Shown here: positions 30,679-42,200 of the stretch, in pieces | Numbering within the stretch: position 1 is the stretch's first letter | Layout: each line of letters opens with the position of its first letter | Program-made: the position numbers and the translations under genes | Assembly: GCA_020638905.1 (NCBI GenBank) | Contig: JACKHP010000001.1 | Span: forward strand, 62,001-126,000 | DNA: 64,000 bases | Source of the DNA: Planctomycetota bacterium | GTDB lineage: Bacteria > Planctomycetota > B15-G4 | Direction: 5' to 3' | Notes under the pieces: generated by a model | Told to the model about the DNA's origin: nothing | Database searches by the model: none | The model's input: only the letters and a program-made list of their open reading frames with translations

Positions 30679-31353
30679 TCAGCCGCGCAGCGCGCGCGGG
30701 AAGAGCACGTGGTTCTCGAGGTGGATGTGCTGCATGACCTCGGCCTCGAGTTCGTCGAGTCCCAGGTAGAGCGCGCGCCAGGTCGCGCAGGCGCCCATCG
30801 GAGGGGTGTAGTCCTGGCCCAGCTCGCGCAGCTTCGCGAGGTTGCTGCCGTGGTCGTCGTGCTCCATCTCCATCATCTGGATCGGCATCGAGGCCATGCG
30901 GCCGCGGCCGGCGCGCAGCATCGGGAAGAGCACCTGCTCCTCCTTCTCCATGTGCTCGAGCAGCGACTGGTGCACGTGCGCGAGGTGCGCGGCGAGTCCC
31001 TTCGGGACGTCGGGGCGATCGGCGTGCACCGACTCGACCTTGCGTGCCATCTCGAGCAGGCGCGGCAGCTCGGCGCGATGCCCTTCGTGGAAGCGCGTGA
31101 GGACGTGGTCGATCAGATCGCCGAGCGGACGGCTCGCCCAGTCGGCGACGGGTGGCGCGCCGTGCGACTCGGCCTCGATCTCGGCCAGCACGGCCGCGGG
31201 ATCGAGGCCCTTCGCGGCGCAGGACTCGGCCAGGGTCGCCTGCCCGTGGCAGCAGTAGTCGAGGCCGTGGCGATGGAAGACGCGGGACGCCCCGGCCTGC
31301 GTGGACGCGAGCCGGGCGAGGGACGGGGACGAGGACGGAACGGTCGAAGTCAT
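30679..31353 (-). CDS. ric: Iron-sulfur cluster repair di-iron protein (Ric/YtfE/ScdA)
   Basis: 224 residues from ATG 31353, with AGGAGG nine bases upstream. The N-terminal domain has HRHGLDYCCHGQATLAESC (residues about 25-43), typical of ScdA/YtfE. A hemerythrin-like domain follows with the metal-binding pattern ADWASRPLGDLIDHVLTRFH, HLAHVHQSLLEHMEKEEQVL, MEMEHDDHG and HIHLENHVLFPRAL. It repairs Fe-S clusters damaged by nitric oxide in the cytoplasm. It lies 133 nt upstream of the qNor gene on the same strand, behind a sigma54 promoter and divergent from norR, so it belongs to the NO-response operon. Confidence 0.92.
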   Translation of the reverse strand: MTSTVPSSSPSLARLASTQAGASRVFHRHGLDYCCHGQATLAESCAAKGLDPAAVLAEIEAESHGAPPVADWASRPLGDLIDHVLTRFHEGHRAELPRLLEMARKVESVHADRPDVPKGLAAHLAHVHQSLLEHMEKEEQVLFPMLRAGRGRMASMPIQMMEMEHDDHGSNLAKLRELGQDYTPPMGACATWRALYLGLDELEAEVMQHIHLENHVLFPRALRG

Positions 31354-31379
31354 GGGGAATACCTCCTGCTGACCCAGAA

Positions 31380-31397
31380 AGCAGATGGTGTGCCAAT
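31380..31397 (-). promoter_or_regulatory. Sigma54 (-24/-12) promoter of the ric-qNor operon
   Basis: Read on the minus strand the site is TTGGCACACCATCTGCTT. The GG and GC dinucleotides are separated by exactly 10 bases, as required for sigma54. It lies about 30 nt upstream of the ric start and faces away from norR. Confidence 0.8.
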
Positions 31398-31432
31398 CCG
31401 CAAAGTGCTGCTGAGGCACGCTTTGTGAAGGA

Positions 31433-31472
31433 CGTTGCCCGCAGGACAACGCCCAGGTAGTGTGTAGATCAC
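31433..31472. promoter_or_regulatory. Candidate NorR enhancer sites
   Basis: CGTTG (31433-31437) and CAACG (31447-31451) form a dyad. GTGTAGATCAC (31462-31472) fits the GT-N7-AC pattern described for NorR. They lie 40-90 nt upstream of the -24/-12 element, a normal enhancer position, and in front of norR itself. Confidence 0.45.
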
Positions 31473-31487
31473 AACGAGGTTGCGAAA

Positions 31488-33164
<1,677 letters not shown>

Positions 33165-33199
33165 CCGCCCACGCGCTGGAGCGTCCGTCCGCCGCGCCG

Positions 33200-33205
33200 T
33201 AGCCT
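33200..33205 (+). promoter_or_regulatory. Candidate -10 element of the beta-lactamase gene
   Basis: TAGCCT ends 8 nt before ATG 33214 with no Shine-Dalgarno sequence, again suggesting a leaderless transcript. Confidence 0.4.
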
Positions 33206-33213
33206 GGGATCCC

Positions 33214-34098
33214 ATGATCGACCGTGCGCCGCAGCGCTTCGCCCGACGTGTCCTCGCGCTCGTGCTGTGTGCGTGCGTGGCGGGCGCGGCGCGATCGACG
33301 TCCGCGCCCGGTGCGCCGGCCTGGACCGACGGCGAGCGGCTGGTGCTCGGCGCCGACCTCGAGCTCACGCGTCTGCTGCCGTCCGACACGCTGCCGTCGC
33401 GCGTGTACCTCCACCGCTCGTCGTCCGAGGTCGGCGGGCGCCCGATGTGGGCCAACGGGCTCGTGGTCGTGGAGGATGACGACGCGTTGCTGCTCGACAC
33501 GCCCTGGACGGACGATCAGACCGCGCGCCTGCTCGACGTGCTGGCGCGCGAGGTCGGCGCGCGTGTGCGCTGCGCGTTCGTCACGCACGCGCATCCCGAT
33601 GCGGCCGGCGGCGTCGGCGAACTGCACGCACGCGGCATCGCCGTGCTGGGCAGCGAGGCGACCCTCGCGTTCGCGCGTTCGCTCGGCGTCCCGGGACCCG
33701 ACGTGACGTTCGCCGACGAGGCCACGCTCGTGCTCGGCGACACGCGCGTGCGGCTCTTCGCGGCGGGCGACGGGCACGCACCGGGCAACGCCGCGGCGTC
33801 GATCGAACCGGGCGCGCTCGTCTTCGGCGGCTGCATGGTCAAGGACGTCTCGGCGCGCGACCTGGGCTTCACGGGCGACGCCGACCTCGCGCACTGGCCC
33901 GCGTGCCTCGACGCGCTGGCGACGCGCTGGCCGCTCGACGACGCGACGTGGCTCGTCCCGGGACACGGCGAGCCCGGTCCGGCGCTGCGGTTGCTGCGGC
34001 ACACGCGCGAGCTGCTCGACACGCGTGCGCGGCGCGAGGCGTCCGCGGCCGACGGGACGGCGCCGACACCGGCGCCGGACGACCGCGAACGGCGCTGA
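33214..34098 (+). CDS. Subclass B1-like metallo-beta-lactamase
   Basis: 294 residues with a signal peptide (about 1-27). Both zinc sites of class B1 enzymes are present: H125, H127 and D129 in THAHPDAAGG, H188 in AGDGHAPGN, C207 in FGGCMVKD and H251 in PGHGEPG. Other B1 signatures are ALLLDTPWTDDQTARLL (residues 91-107) and a GDTRVRLF strand. It should hydrolyse beta-lactams in the periplasm, but related enzymes in environmental bacteria can differ in substrate. No transfer signature surrounds it, so it looks like an intrinsic chromosomal gene. Activity is inferred from motifs. Confidence 0.85.
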   Translation: MIDRAPQRFARRVLALVLCACVAGAARSTSAPGAPAWTDGERLVLGADLELTRLLPSDTLPSRVYLHRSSSEVGGRPMWANGLVVVEDDDALLLDTPWTDDQTARLLDVLAREVGARVRCAFVTHAHPDAAGGVGELHARGIAVLGSEATLAFARSLGVPGPDVTFADEATLVLGDTRVRLFAAGDGHAPGNAAASIEPGALVFGGCMVKDVSARDLGFTGDADLAHWPACLDALATRWPLDDATWLVPGHGEPGPALRLLRHTRELLDTRARREASAADGTAPTPAPDDRERR

Positions 34099-34105
34099 AC
34101 GCGCG

Positions 34106-35269
34106 TCAGTCGCGCGGGAACTCGAGGCCCGCGAGCACCCAGTGCGTCTCGCGCCAGCTCCAGTGCGCGCGCAGCGTGCGTCCGCCGACGTCGTAGGCGC
34201 ACACGTGGAGCGTCTCGTCCTCGCGCTCGACGCGGCGCGCTCCGAGCGCGGGCAGCGCGTCCCAGCCCTGGCGGTCGACGAGCGTGCGCGTCGAACGCAG
34301 CATGCGCTCGCGCCGCGGCGCGTCGAACTCGAGCGCCACGCGGTCGAGGTCGCCGGCGTTCCACGAGGCCTCGAAGCGCGCGCGCGACTCGTCGACGGAG
34401 TCGGGTGCCGTCGCCTGCTGCTTCCAGAGCAGGATGCCGGCCGCGCCGATCACGATCGCGCCCACGGTCGCGGCCAGCACCGGTCCCGGGACGCGCCGAC
34501 GTCGCCGCGCGCGCTGGCGCGCCGTGCCGCCCTCGCCGACGCGTTCGCGGAAGGCGTCCCGCGCGCGGTGGTGCTCGAGCGCGTTCCACAGGTCGGGATG
34601 CTCGCGCGCGAGCTGACGCACGCGCCACGCACTCCACGTGATGAACACCTGTCCCACGGCCAGGAACAGGCCGTAGCTGGGCATCAGCCACTGGTCGACC
34701 GGGCGGCCCGCGAGGTGCGCGGCGACCTGCAGGATCGCGAGTCCCAGCGACCAGCCGAACGGCTGGTGGAAGATGCGCACCGCCGCGACGATCGAGGTCA
34801 CGCCCAGCAGGAGGTACACGCAGCCGACGATGAGCAGCAGCCGCGAACCGTCACCCTCGGCGCTCGCGGCGAAGAGCAACATCGCCCCCAGCGCGAGCAG
34901 CGGCAGCGCCCACAAGCCGAACAGCAGGCGCAGCGCGCGCAGGTCGCTGCGCAGCGTGCCCATCTCGGACGCCGCCGACAGACGCTCGCGGAGCCGCTCG
35001 CGCTCGGACTCGTCGAGCGCCCCCGGCTTCGCGGCCCGACTCGACTCGCCGAGCGCGCGACCGCACTCGACGCAGCGCGCGGCGTCCGGCGGGTTGAGCG
35101 CCGAGCACTCGGGACACGCGACCATCGCGTCGAGGTCGATCGCGGATGCCGGCGTCGCGCGCGCGCTCGCTTCGACCGGGCCGCCGCACTCCCGGCAGCG
35201 GTAGCGTCGCCCCGCCTGCTTCACGGTCCACGTGCGTCCGCACGCGGCACAGCTCGCCTGGATGCCCAT
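34106..35269 (-). CDS. Zinc-ribbon membrane protein
   Basis: 387 residues. The N-terminus carries two zinc ribbons: CAACGRTWTVKQAGRRYRCREC (Cys pairs at 7/10 and 25/28) and CPECSALNPPDAARCVECG. After a basic-acidic helix come about five membrane segments (LFGLWALPLLALGAMLLF, LLLIVGCVYLLLGVTSIV and others). A basic cytoplasmic loop with HEHPDLWNALE-like sequence, another span (VLAATVGAIVIGAAGILLW) and a C-terminal domain resembling SnoaL-like lipoprotein tails complete the protein. Function is unknown. It is convergent with the beta-lactamase gene. Confidence 0.7.
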   Translation of the reverse strand: MGIQASCAACGRTWTVKQAGRRYRCRECGGPVEASARATPASAIDLDAMVACPECSALNPPDAARCVECGRALGESSRAAKPGALDESERERLRERLSAASEMGTLRSDLRALRLLFGLWALPLLALGAMLLFAASAEGDGSRLLLIVGCVYLLLGVTSIVAAVRIFHQPFGWSLGLAILQVAAHLAGRPVDQWLMPSYGLFLAVGQVFITWSAWRVRQLAREHPDLWNALEHHRARDAFRERVGEGGTARQRARRRRRVPGPVLAATVGAIVIGAAGILLWKQQATAPDSVDESRARFEASWNAGDLDRVALEFDAPRRERMLRSTRTLVDRQGWDALPALGARRVEREDETLHVCAYDVGGRTLRAHWSWRETHWVLAGLEFPRD

Positions 35270-35330
35270 CGATCTCCCTCCCGTCGTCTTCCCGGACGGC
35301 CTCCCAGGGTAACCGGGAGTCCGCGTCCAG

Positions 35331-36308
35331 TCAGGCGTCGGTCGGACCGGGTCCGGCGCGCGTCGCGAGCTCCTGGCTGCGCTGGACCATGACGACCGCG
35401 CCCATGAGCACGAGCGCCGCGACGACCTGGTGCGGGCGCAGCGCGGCGCCGAAGAAGCCCCAGGTGATCGCGACGGCCGCGAGCGTCTGCAGCATCTCGA
35501 AGTACCCGGCGGTGGACGCCCGCGTCAGGCGCAGTCCCTCGAAGTACAGCAGGAGCGGCAGCGCGCCCGAGAGCGACGCGAGCAGCACGAGCGCGAGCAC
35601 GGCCTGGCCGGCGTGCTCCTGCGCGGCCGCGGGCCAGAGCTGCGCGGCGTGCATGCAGCCCGTGACCAGGAGCAGCACCGTCATGCAGACGAGTCCCACG
35701 GCGATGCGCAGGCCCGAGGCGAGGCCCAGCGGCACGCGCGTCATGACGCCGCGGCCGGCGACGGTGGAGAGTCCCCAGAAGAGCGCGCAGACGAGGGCGT
35801 AGCCGGTGCCGAGGCTCCAGCCCGCTTCGGCGAAGGACCTTCCGATGGCGGACGGCTGCTCGACCGACAGGAGCACGCCGGCGGCGATCGCGACCGCGGC
35901 CCAGAGCAGGAAGCGTCCCGTGAGCCGATCGCCGAACAGCAGGAACGCGCCGAGCGTCGAGATGACCGGCTGGATGTTCAGGATCACGTTCACGGTGGTG
36001 GGGTTGCCGTTCGCGAGCGCGAGCGTGAAGAACACCGTGCCCACCGCCGAACCGGCGAAGCCCGAGAAGACCAGGAAGCCCCACGCGCGCCGGTCGATGC
36101 GACGCAGCTCGCCGAGCCGCGGCAGCAGCACCGGCAGGAACAGCAGCAGGATCAGCACGTGCTCCCAGAAGACGATCACCTCGGCCGCGAAGAGATCGTT
36201 GAGCGGGATGCGCCAGGCGCTCTCGGTGCCCCACAGCGCCGCGCCGAGGCCGACCAGCCAGGGCCCGTAGCGAGGACGTCGAGTCGGGTTCGGAGACACG
36301 CGCGACAT
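35331..36308 (-). CDS. EamA/DMT-family transporter
   Basis: 325 residues from ATG 36308, with GGAG eight bases upstream. There are ten membrane helices in two EamA halves: GLGAALWGTESAWRIPLND begins the first, ALANGNPTTVNVILNIQPVI closes it, and GYALVCALFWGLSTVAGRGV begins the second, with YFEGLRLTRASTAGYFEMLQ near its end. Such proteins export amino acids or related metabolites through the inner membrane. The substrate is unknown. It is divergent from the small lipoprotein at 36408. Confidence 0.88.
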   Translation of the reverse strand: MSRVSPNPTRRPRYGPWLVGLGAALWGTESAWRIPLNDLFAAEVIVFWEHVLILLLFLPVLLPRLGELRRIDRRAWGFLVFSGFAGSAVGTVFFTLALANGNPTTVNVILNIQPVISTLGAFLLFGDRLTGRFLLWAAVAIAAGVLLSVEQPSAIGRSFAEAGWSLGTGYALVCALFWGLSTVAGRGVMTRVPLGLASGLRIAVGLVCMTVLLLVTGCMHAAQLWPAAAQEHAGQAVLALVLLASLSGALPLLLYFEGLRLTRASTAGYFEMLQTLAAVAITWGFFGAALRPHQVVAALVLMGAVVMVQRSQELATRAGPGPTDA

Positions 36309-36407
36309 CCTATCTCCAGCGTCCGGGATCGGGATCGGGCCACTCCGCATCCACGGCGCGCGCTGGGACGAATCCCCGTCGTCCACCGAGCCTCATGGAG
36401 ATCCCCC

Positions 36408-36977
36408 ATGTCCCGCGTCCCCTTGCTCTTCGCGCTCGCCCTGCTGCTCGGGGCGACGTCGGCCTGCTCGACGCCGATCGCGAACCGCGATCCCGTGGGC
36501 GAGACGTTCCCGCGGGTGACGGGCAACGCGCTCTCGGGCGAGTCGGTGGTGCTGCCCGACGCGTTCGCCGGCGAGCCCGTGGTGCTGCTGGTGGGCTACG
36601 TCCAGGAGGCACAGTTCGATCTCGACCGCTGGCTGCTCGGGCTGCAGCAGCTCGGGGCGACGGTGGCGCGCGTCGAGGTCCCGACGATCGACGGGCTGCT
36701 GCCCGGCATGGCCGCCGGCTTCATCGACGAGGGCATGCGCGGCGGCATCCCGCGCGAGGACTGGGCCTCGGTCGTGACGGTCTACGACGAGGCCGGCGCC
36801 ATCGTGCGCTTCACCGGCGAAGAGCGCCCACGCAACGGACGCATCCTGCTGCTGGACGGCGACGGCCTCGTGCGCTGGTTCCACGACCGCGGCTACTCGG
36901 CGACGAAGGTGGCCGAACTCGACGCGTTCGCACGAGAGCTCGCGGCCCCCGCAAGCACCGACGACGCGCGCGGCTAG
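36408..36977 (+). CDS. Thioredoxin-fold lipoprotein without active-site cysteines
   Basis: 189 residues. The lipobox is ATSAC with lipid-carrying Cys20. The mature part starts FPRVTGNALSGESVVLPDAF, typical of redoxin or ATP10-like proteins, and continues PVVLLVGYVQEAQFDLDRWL where the CxxC motif would lie but is absent. RILLLDGDGLVRWFHDRGYS near the end fits the last thioredoxin strands. A structural, chaperone-like or binding role is more likely than disulphide chemistry. The family assignment is tentative. Confidence 0.65.
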   Translation: MSRVPLLFALALLLGATSACSTPIANRDPVGETFPRVTGNALSGESVVLPDAFAGEPVVLLVGYVQEAQFDLDRWLLGLQQLGATVARVEVPTIDGLLPGMAAGFIDEGMRGGIPREDWASVVTVYDEAGAIVRFTGEERPRNGRILLLDGDGLVRWFHDRGYSATKVAELDAFARELAAPASTDDARG

Positions 36978-37004
36978 GAGAGCTCGCCCGTCGCGACGCG
37001 ACGA

Positions 37005-37742
37005 CTAGCCCAGCGACGTGAACACGCTCTGCACGTCGTCGTCCTGCTCGAGGGCGTCGACGAGGGCCAGCACGTCCTTCTCCTGTTCTTCGGGCAGGAG
37101 CGTGGGAGTCTGCGCGACGAACTCGGTCACGGCGGCCGCGGGATTGAGCTGCCGCTCCTCGAGCGCGCGCTGCAGGTTGCCCAGCTCGCCGAAGGGACAG
37201 CGCAGCACGAGCTGCGGCTGGCCCTCGTCGCCCTGGCCTTCGAGCATCTCCTCGAGGCCGTGATCGATCAGCTCGAGCTCGAGGTCGTCGGGGTCGACCC
37301 CGGCCTGCGCGAGCACCGCGGAGTCGATGCGGAAGACGCCCATGTGCTTGAAGCCGAAGGCCACGCTGCCGGTGCTGCCCATGTTGCCGTCGTGCGACTT
37401 GAAGCATGAGCGCACGTTGGCCACCGTGCGCGTCGGGTTGTCGGTGGCGCAGGTCACGATGATCGCCACGCCGTGCGCGGCGTAGCCCTCGTAGACCACC
37501 TCCTGGTAGTCGACCGAGTCGTCGCCGGCGGCGCGCTTGATGGCGGCCTCGACCTTGTCCTTCGGCATGTTCACCGCGCGCGCGTTGGCCATCGCGCGGC
37601 GCAGCGCCGGGTTCGCGTCCGGGTCGGGCAGCCCGCGCTTGGCCGCCATCGTGATCTCCTTGGCGATCTTGGAGAAGGCGCGGGACATGCGGTCCCAGCG
37701 CGCGAACATGGTGGTCTTGCGCTTCTCGAAGATGCGGCCCAT
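37005..37742 (-). CDS. yebC: YebC/PmpR-family transcription or translation regulator
   Basis: 245 residues. Family blocks: ARWDRMSRAFSKIAKEITMA near the start, then NPALRRAMANARAVNMPKDK, AIKRAAG, YEGYAAHGVAIIVTCATDNP, RTVANVRSCFKSHDGNMGST and SVAFGFKHMG. Members bind DNA or ribosomes; some assist translation of difficult proline stretches. Its N-terminus (MGRIFEKRKTTMFARWDRM) is the divergent form seen in some phyla. It forms its own transcription unit. Confidence 0.92.
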   Translation of the reverse strand: MGRIFEKRKTTMFARWDRMSRAFSKIAKEITMAAKRGLPDPDANPALRRAMANARAVNMPKDKVEAAIKRAAGDDSVDYQEVVYEGYAAHGVAIIVTCATDNPTRTVANVRSCFKSHDGNMGSTGSVAFGFKHMGVFRIDSAVLAQAGVDPDDLELELIDHGLEEMLEGQGDEGQPQLVLRCPFGELGNLQRALEERQLNPAAAVTEFVAQTPTLLPEEQEKDVLALVDALEQDDDVQSVFTSLG

Positions 37743-37870
37743 GGCGGCGTTCCGGCGTGTGCGTGGGTGGGGCGGGGTCGTGGACCCGGCGGCGGGCCGT
37801 CCCGACCCGCCGCGGCTCCCATCGTCGACGCTCTCACGCCGGGACGCCAGAGGCGGCTCCGTCCCGCGCC

Positions 37871-39217
37871 TCAGGCGTCGCCGATCAGGATCTGCAGTCC
37901 GGCCGAGAACGACCATCCCGCGCTCGCGCCGGGGTCGACGGCGAGCACCTGGAGGTCGAGCTCGGCGCCGCACAGGCTCGCGTCGCACGGGATCGTGACC
38001 GGGTCCACGCGTCCGCCGGCGTCGAGCACGAAGTCGAGCAGGATCGGCCGCGCCACGAGCAGCGTGCCGCCGAACGGCGTGGGCAGCGCGTCCTGGGCGA
38101 AGCCCATCGCGAGCAGCGCGGGGACGTCGCCGCCCGCCGGGTTGCCCATGAGCAGCGTGATCTCGGCGCACGGCGCGGGCGTGCCCAGCAGCTCGAGCGT
38201 CGGGACCTGTCCGCCGGTACCGGGCCAACCGGCCCCGTAGGACTGCGCCGAGCCCGGTCCGCCGCAGCCGAAGCCGATCAGCGCGTCGTCGAGCGAGACG
38301 CCGCCGAGCGTGTCGGCGTCGGCGCCGATGAGGTCGCAGGCGAGCAGCAGCTCGCTGCCGCCGGGGACGCCCGAGACGTCGAACGCGATGCGCTGGCCGT
38401 CGAACGTCGTCGACGGACCGAGGTGCGTCGTGCCGTCCTCCTGAAGGTTGAACGCGCTGCTCGCGAAGGCGGCCCAGGGTTCGACCACGGGCGCGAGCGT
38501 GGCGGCGTCGAGCAGGCTGATCTCGAACGCGTCGGGGATGAACCCGTCGGACAGGTCGAAGCCCGGCTCGACGAACAGTTCGAGCGAGAGCGTGGCCGCG
38601 CCGTCGGGCAGCACGAAGGCCTGGGACAGCTCGACCAGGAACGCGTCGCCCTCGCGCAGCACGGCGCGTCCGTCCTCGACGGTGACGTCTCCGGGCGCGG
38701 CGCCGGCGCCGGAGACGAGCACGTCCCAGTCCACGAGGTCGTTCGAGAAGGACGGGTTCTGCAGCCCGGGCTGCGGAGGCTCGCCCGCGTCCGTCGCGTC
38801 GGACGCGGGACGCACGCCGTCGGCCGCGCGCACGCCGGACGCGCCGTCGGGGGTCGGGACGCGACGGGCGAAGCTCACGAGGCGTCCGTCGTGGACGAGC
38901 GCGTCGGGCAGCGTGACGTGCGGCGACACGCGCGGCGCGATGCGCAGGGCGGGAGCGAAGAGCGGCGTCGCGGCGAAGTCCGTCGGTGCCGGCGATGTCG
39001 TGCGCGCGGAGGATGCGGGCAGCGCCTCGCGCGCCGCGCCGGACGTCGATTGCGCGGCGGCGGACGGCGGCGCGCCGACGAGCGCGAGCGCGACGAGCGG
39101 AGCGAGCGTGAGGACGCGACGAGGAAGCGGGGCGCGCATGACGGGACGTCCGGGGCGGGAAGACGGGGTGCGGGTCCGCGAGGACACGGCGGGGTTCGGG
39201 GCGGTGTGCGTGGTCAT
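37871..39217 (-). CDS. Secreted protein with recurrent planctomycete C-terminal domain
   Basis: 448 residues. The start overlaps the stop of the giant RHS gene (ATGA). A signal-like segment (LTLAPLVALALVGAPPSAAA) lies at about residues 36-55 behind a long basic N-terminus; a Met at residue 27 could be the true start. Residues about 150-310 are a beta-rich domain (NPSFSNDLVDWDVLVSG). The C-terminal 125 residues, from YGAGWPGTGGQVPTLELLG to GASAGWSFSAGLQILIGDA, form a domain that I recall as common on secreted proteins in some Planctomycetota lineages. It is coupled to the RHS protein and may be its partner. Confidence 0.68.
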   Translation of the reverse strand: MTTHTAPNPAVSSRTRTPSSRPGRPVMRAPLPRRVLTLAPLVALALVGAPPSAAAQSTSGAAREALPASSARTTSPAPTDFAATPLFAPALRIAPRVSPHVTLPDALVHDGRLVSFARRVPTPDGASGVRAADGVRPASDATDAGEPPQPGLQNPSFSNDLVDWDVLVSGAGAAPGDVTVEDGRAVLREGDAFLVELSQAFVLPDGAATLSLELFVEPGFDLSDGFIPDAFEISLLDAATLAPVVEPWAAFASSAFNLQEDGTTHLGPSTTFDGQRIAFDVSGVPGGSELLLACDLIGADADTLGGVSLDDALIGFGCGGPGSAQSYGAGWPGTGGQVPTLELLGTPAPCAEITLLMGNPAGGDVPALLAMGFAQDALPTPFGGTLLVARPILLDFVLDAGGRVDPVTIPCDASLCGAELDLQVLAVDPGASAGWSFSAGLQILIGDA

Positions 39218-42200
39218 CCCGCGATCTCGCAGAAGGCGTCGATGGGGTCTTCGGGGAACGGGTTGATCTCGCCCGTGAGGATCTCGAGGATCGCCTCGAG
39301 CACGTCGTTCACGGCTTGGTCCACGTCGCCCCCGCCGCCTTCGCCGTTGAGTCCCTTGACGACCTCCTCGCTCATGAACTCGATGATGCCGGCGGGTGCC
39401 TGGGAGACCTGGTAGGCGTCCTTCACGGCGCTCACCGCGAAGCAGGCGTACTCGATCAGCTCGGTGCGTCCGCTCGGATCGAGCAGCGTGAGCGGCGAGT
39501 TCGAGACGAACGCGTAGGCGTGCGGCGCGACGGGGTCCTTGCTCAGGAAGCGTCCGAGGCCGGGCGTGTAGCCGCGCGCCCGGAAGTCGAGCAGCTCGGC
39601 GAAGCCCGCGCCGGGGCGTCCCTGGAAGCCGAGGTCGGTGTCGAGCGACACGCCGGACGACGCGACCCGGCGCCCGAAGCTGTCGTACGTGCGCTGGGCC
39701 ACGACCTGTCCCGCGGCGTCGGTCACGACGCGCATCGAGTTGCGGTGGTCGGGCAGCAGCCAGCGCGTCTGGCCGCCGATCTCCTCGCCGAAGGCCTGGT
39801 CGATGCCGCGGCCGTACGTGCGGCGGGCGACGAGCGCGCCGGCGTCGTCGAGCACGAGCAGCGGGTTGTCGCCGTCGTACACGACGTGGCGCACGACGCC
39901 GTCCTCGACGCTGCGCACGCGCCGGTCGGTGGCGTCGTAGGCGTACTCGGCGCGATGCAGCTCGACGAGCGCGGCGTCGGTCACGACCGCCGACACGAGC
40001 CGGTTGCGGTGGTCGTACGCATACGTCGTGACCTCTCCGGTGGAGAGGTCCTCGGCGCGCACGAGGCTGCCGTTGCGGTCGTAGGTGTAGGCGTGGTCGT
40101 CGTCCGAGAGGAGCTGGCTTCCGCCCGAGCCCGACTGGTAGGCGTAGGACGTCGTCGCGGAGAGGTGCGACGCGAGGCGGTTGCCGGCGGCGTCGTACGT
40201 GTACGACTCGTCGGGCAGCGGCGAGCCGCCGGGGTGGTCGGCCGAGAGCAGGCGTCCGGTGCCGTCGTGGGCGTAGGAGTGCAGGCCCTGGGCGTCGAGC
40301 AGCGACGTGGGACGTCCCGCGTCGTCGCGCGTGATCGCGAGCGAGTCGAGCACGGCGTCGTCGGACGCGCGGATGTGCTCGACGAGGGCCACGCGCTTCG
40401 GACAGCCGCCGCAGTCGTAGCCGTACGTCGAGCGGACGACCGGCTGCGTCCCCGCGAGTGACGTGCCGCGTACGACCTCGCGCATCAGGCCGGCGTCGTC
40501 GTACGCGAGCGTCACGAGGCGTTCGGGCGTGAGGCCGCCGGCCAACGACGGACCGGGCGGCGTCGGCGCGCCCGACGTCCCCTGGCCGAGGCCGAGCGGC
40601 GACGCGCCGAGAGCGGGACGCTGGCCGAGCGCGCTCGCGGGCGTCGACTGGGCCACCGACACGAGCCGGTCGAACTCGTCCCAGGCGTAGGCCGTCAGGC
40701 CGCCGAGCGAGTCGCTCACGTGCGTGATGTTCAGGTCGCCGTCGTAGCCGGGCTGCAGGCCGCCGCCGGACGGCACGCCGTAGCTCACGACGACGCCGGG
40801 CGCGCCGGGCGTGGCCGTGGTGTCCATCGTGCGCGGCAGGCCGACGGGCCAGTAGTCCCACGTGATCACGGCATCGGGCGAGCTGGAGCGCAGCAGGTTG
40901 CCGTTCGCGTCGTACTCGTACGCGATCTCGGTGCCGTCGTCCCACGACTCGCCGACGAGGCGATGCTTGTCGTCCCACGTGAAGATGCGCTCGCGGCCCT
41001 CGGAGTCGACGGCGCGCTGGAGCTGTCCCTTGACGTCGTGTTCGAAGATCGACGGGGACCCGCCGTCTCCGGGCGCCGAGATCGACGCGGGATAGCCGAG
41101 CGCGTCGTACTCGTAGTGCCAGGCCGAGCCCACCGGGTCGATCACGTCGGTGATGCGTCCGTCGTCGTCGCGCACGATCTGCGTCACGCCCCCGAGGGCG
41201 TCGACGAACATCACCGCCGCGCAGTCGCCGTCGCGCTGGATCGTCGTGCAGGCGCCCGTCGGGTCGCAGATCGCGACCGGCTCGCTGCAGCCGTCGACGT
41301 AGGCCCAGGTCGTCGTGCGCCCCGCGGGGTCGGTACGCGCCACGAGGTTGCCCGCGGCGTCGTAGCTCATCGTGGTCACGTTGCCGAGCGGGTCGGTGAC
41401 CGACGTCATGTGTCCCGCGGCGTCCCAGGTGAAGGCGGTCTCGACGTACGAGAGCAGGTCGAAGCGCCAGGTGCGCTCGAGCACGAGGTCGCCGGCCGCG
41501 TCGAACACGCGGTCGGTGCGCACGCCGCGCGCGTCGATCACCGTCTGCAGTCCCGCGGCCGAGTCGGTCGTGAAGAGCGTGCAGCCGTCGAGTGTGTCGA
41601 CGTCGCCGTCGGCGCCGCACAGCGCGAGGAGCTGTCCCTGTTCGTCGTAGACGGTCTTCAGCAGCGGCGTGCCGAGCGGGTCGGTGAGCTCGGTGAGGCG
41701 GTGCGGATGGGCGCGGTCGCCGTACGCGTACGAGGTCTCGTTGCCGAGCTGGTCGACGAAGCTCACGAGGTCGCCGGTGGCGGGGTCGTAGCCGTAGTGC
41801 AGGTCGACCACGTGGTCGGGATCCGCCGGGTCGATCGGCTCGACGACGCGCACGATGCGTCCCTGGGCGTCGCGCTCGAAGGCGATCGAAGGACCCAGCG
41901 AGCTCTGCAGCCCGTCGGGCGTGACCGTGATCGTGTTGCCGTGGACGTCCTCGACGAGCTGCAGCCCGTGCTCCTCGTTGATCGTGTAGGCCAGGCCCTC
42001 GGCCGTGGTCAGCACGTACGTGTCGGGGTTGTACGGGATCACGAAGTCGAAGAAGAGCCCGCCGAAGCCGCTCACGATCTCGGGTCCCACGGCCTCGAGC
42101 GTGTCGGTCACGCCGTCGTCGGGCGTGAACGCGGGGAAGAACCCCAGCACCGACGGGAAGCCCACCGGCGTCGGGTCGAACGTGAAGCCCTCGCGCTCGC

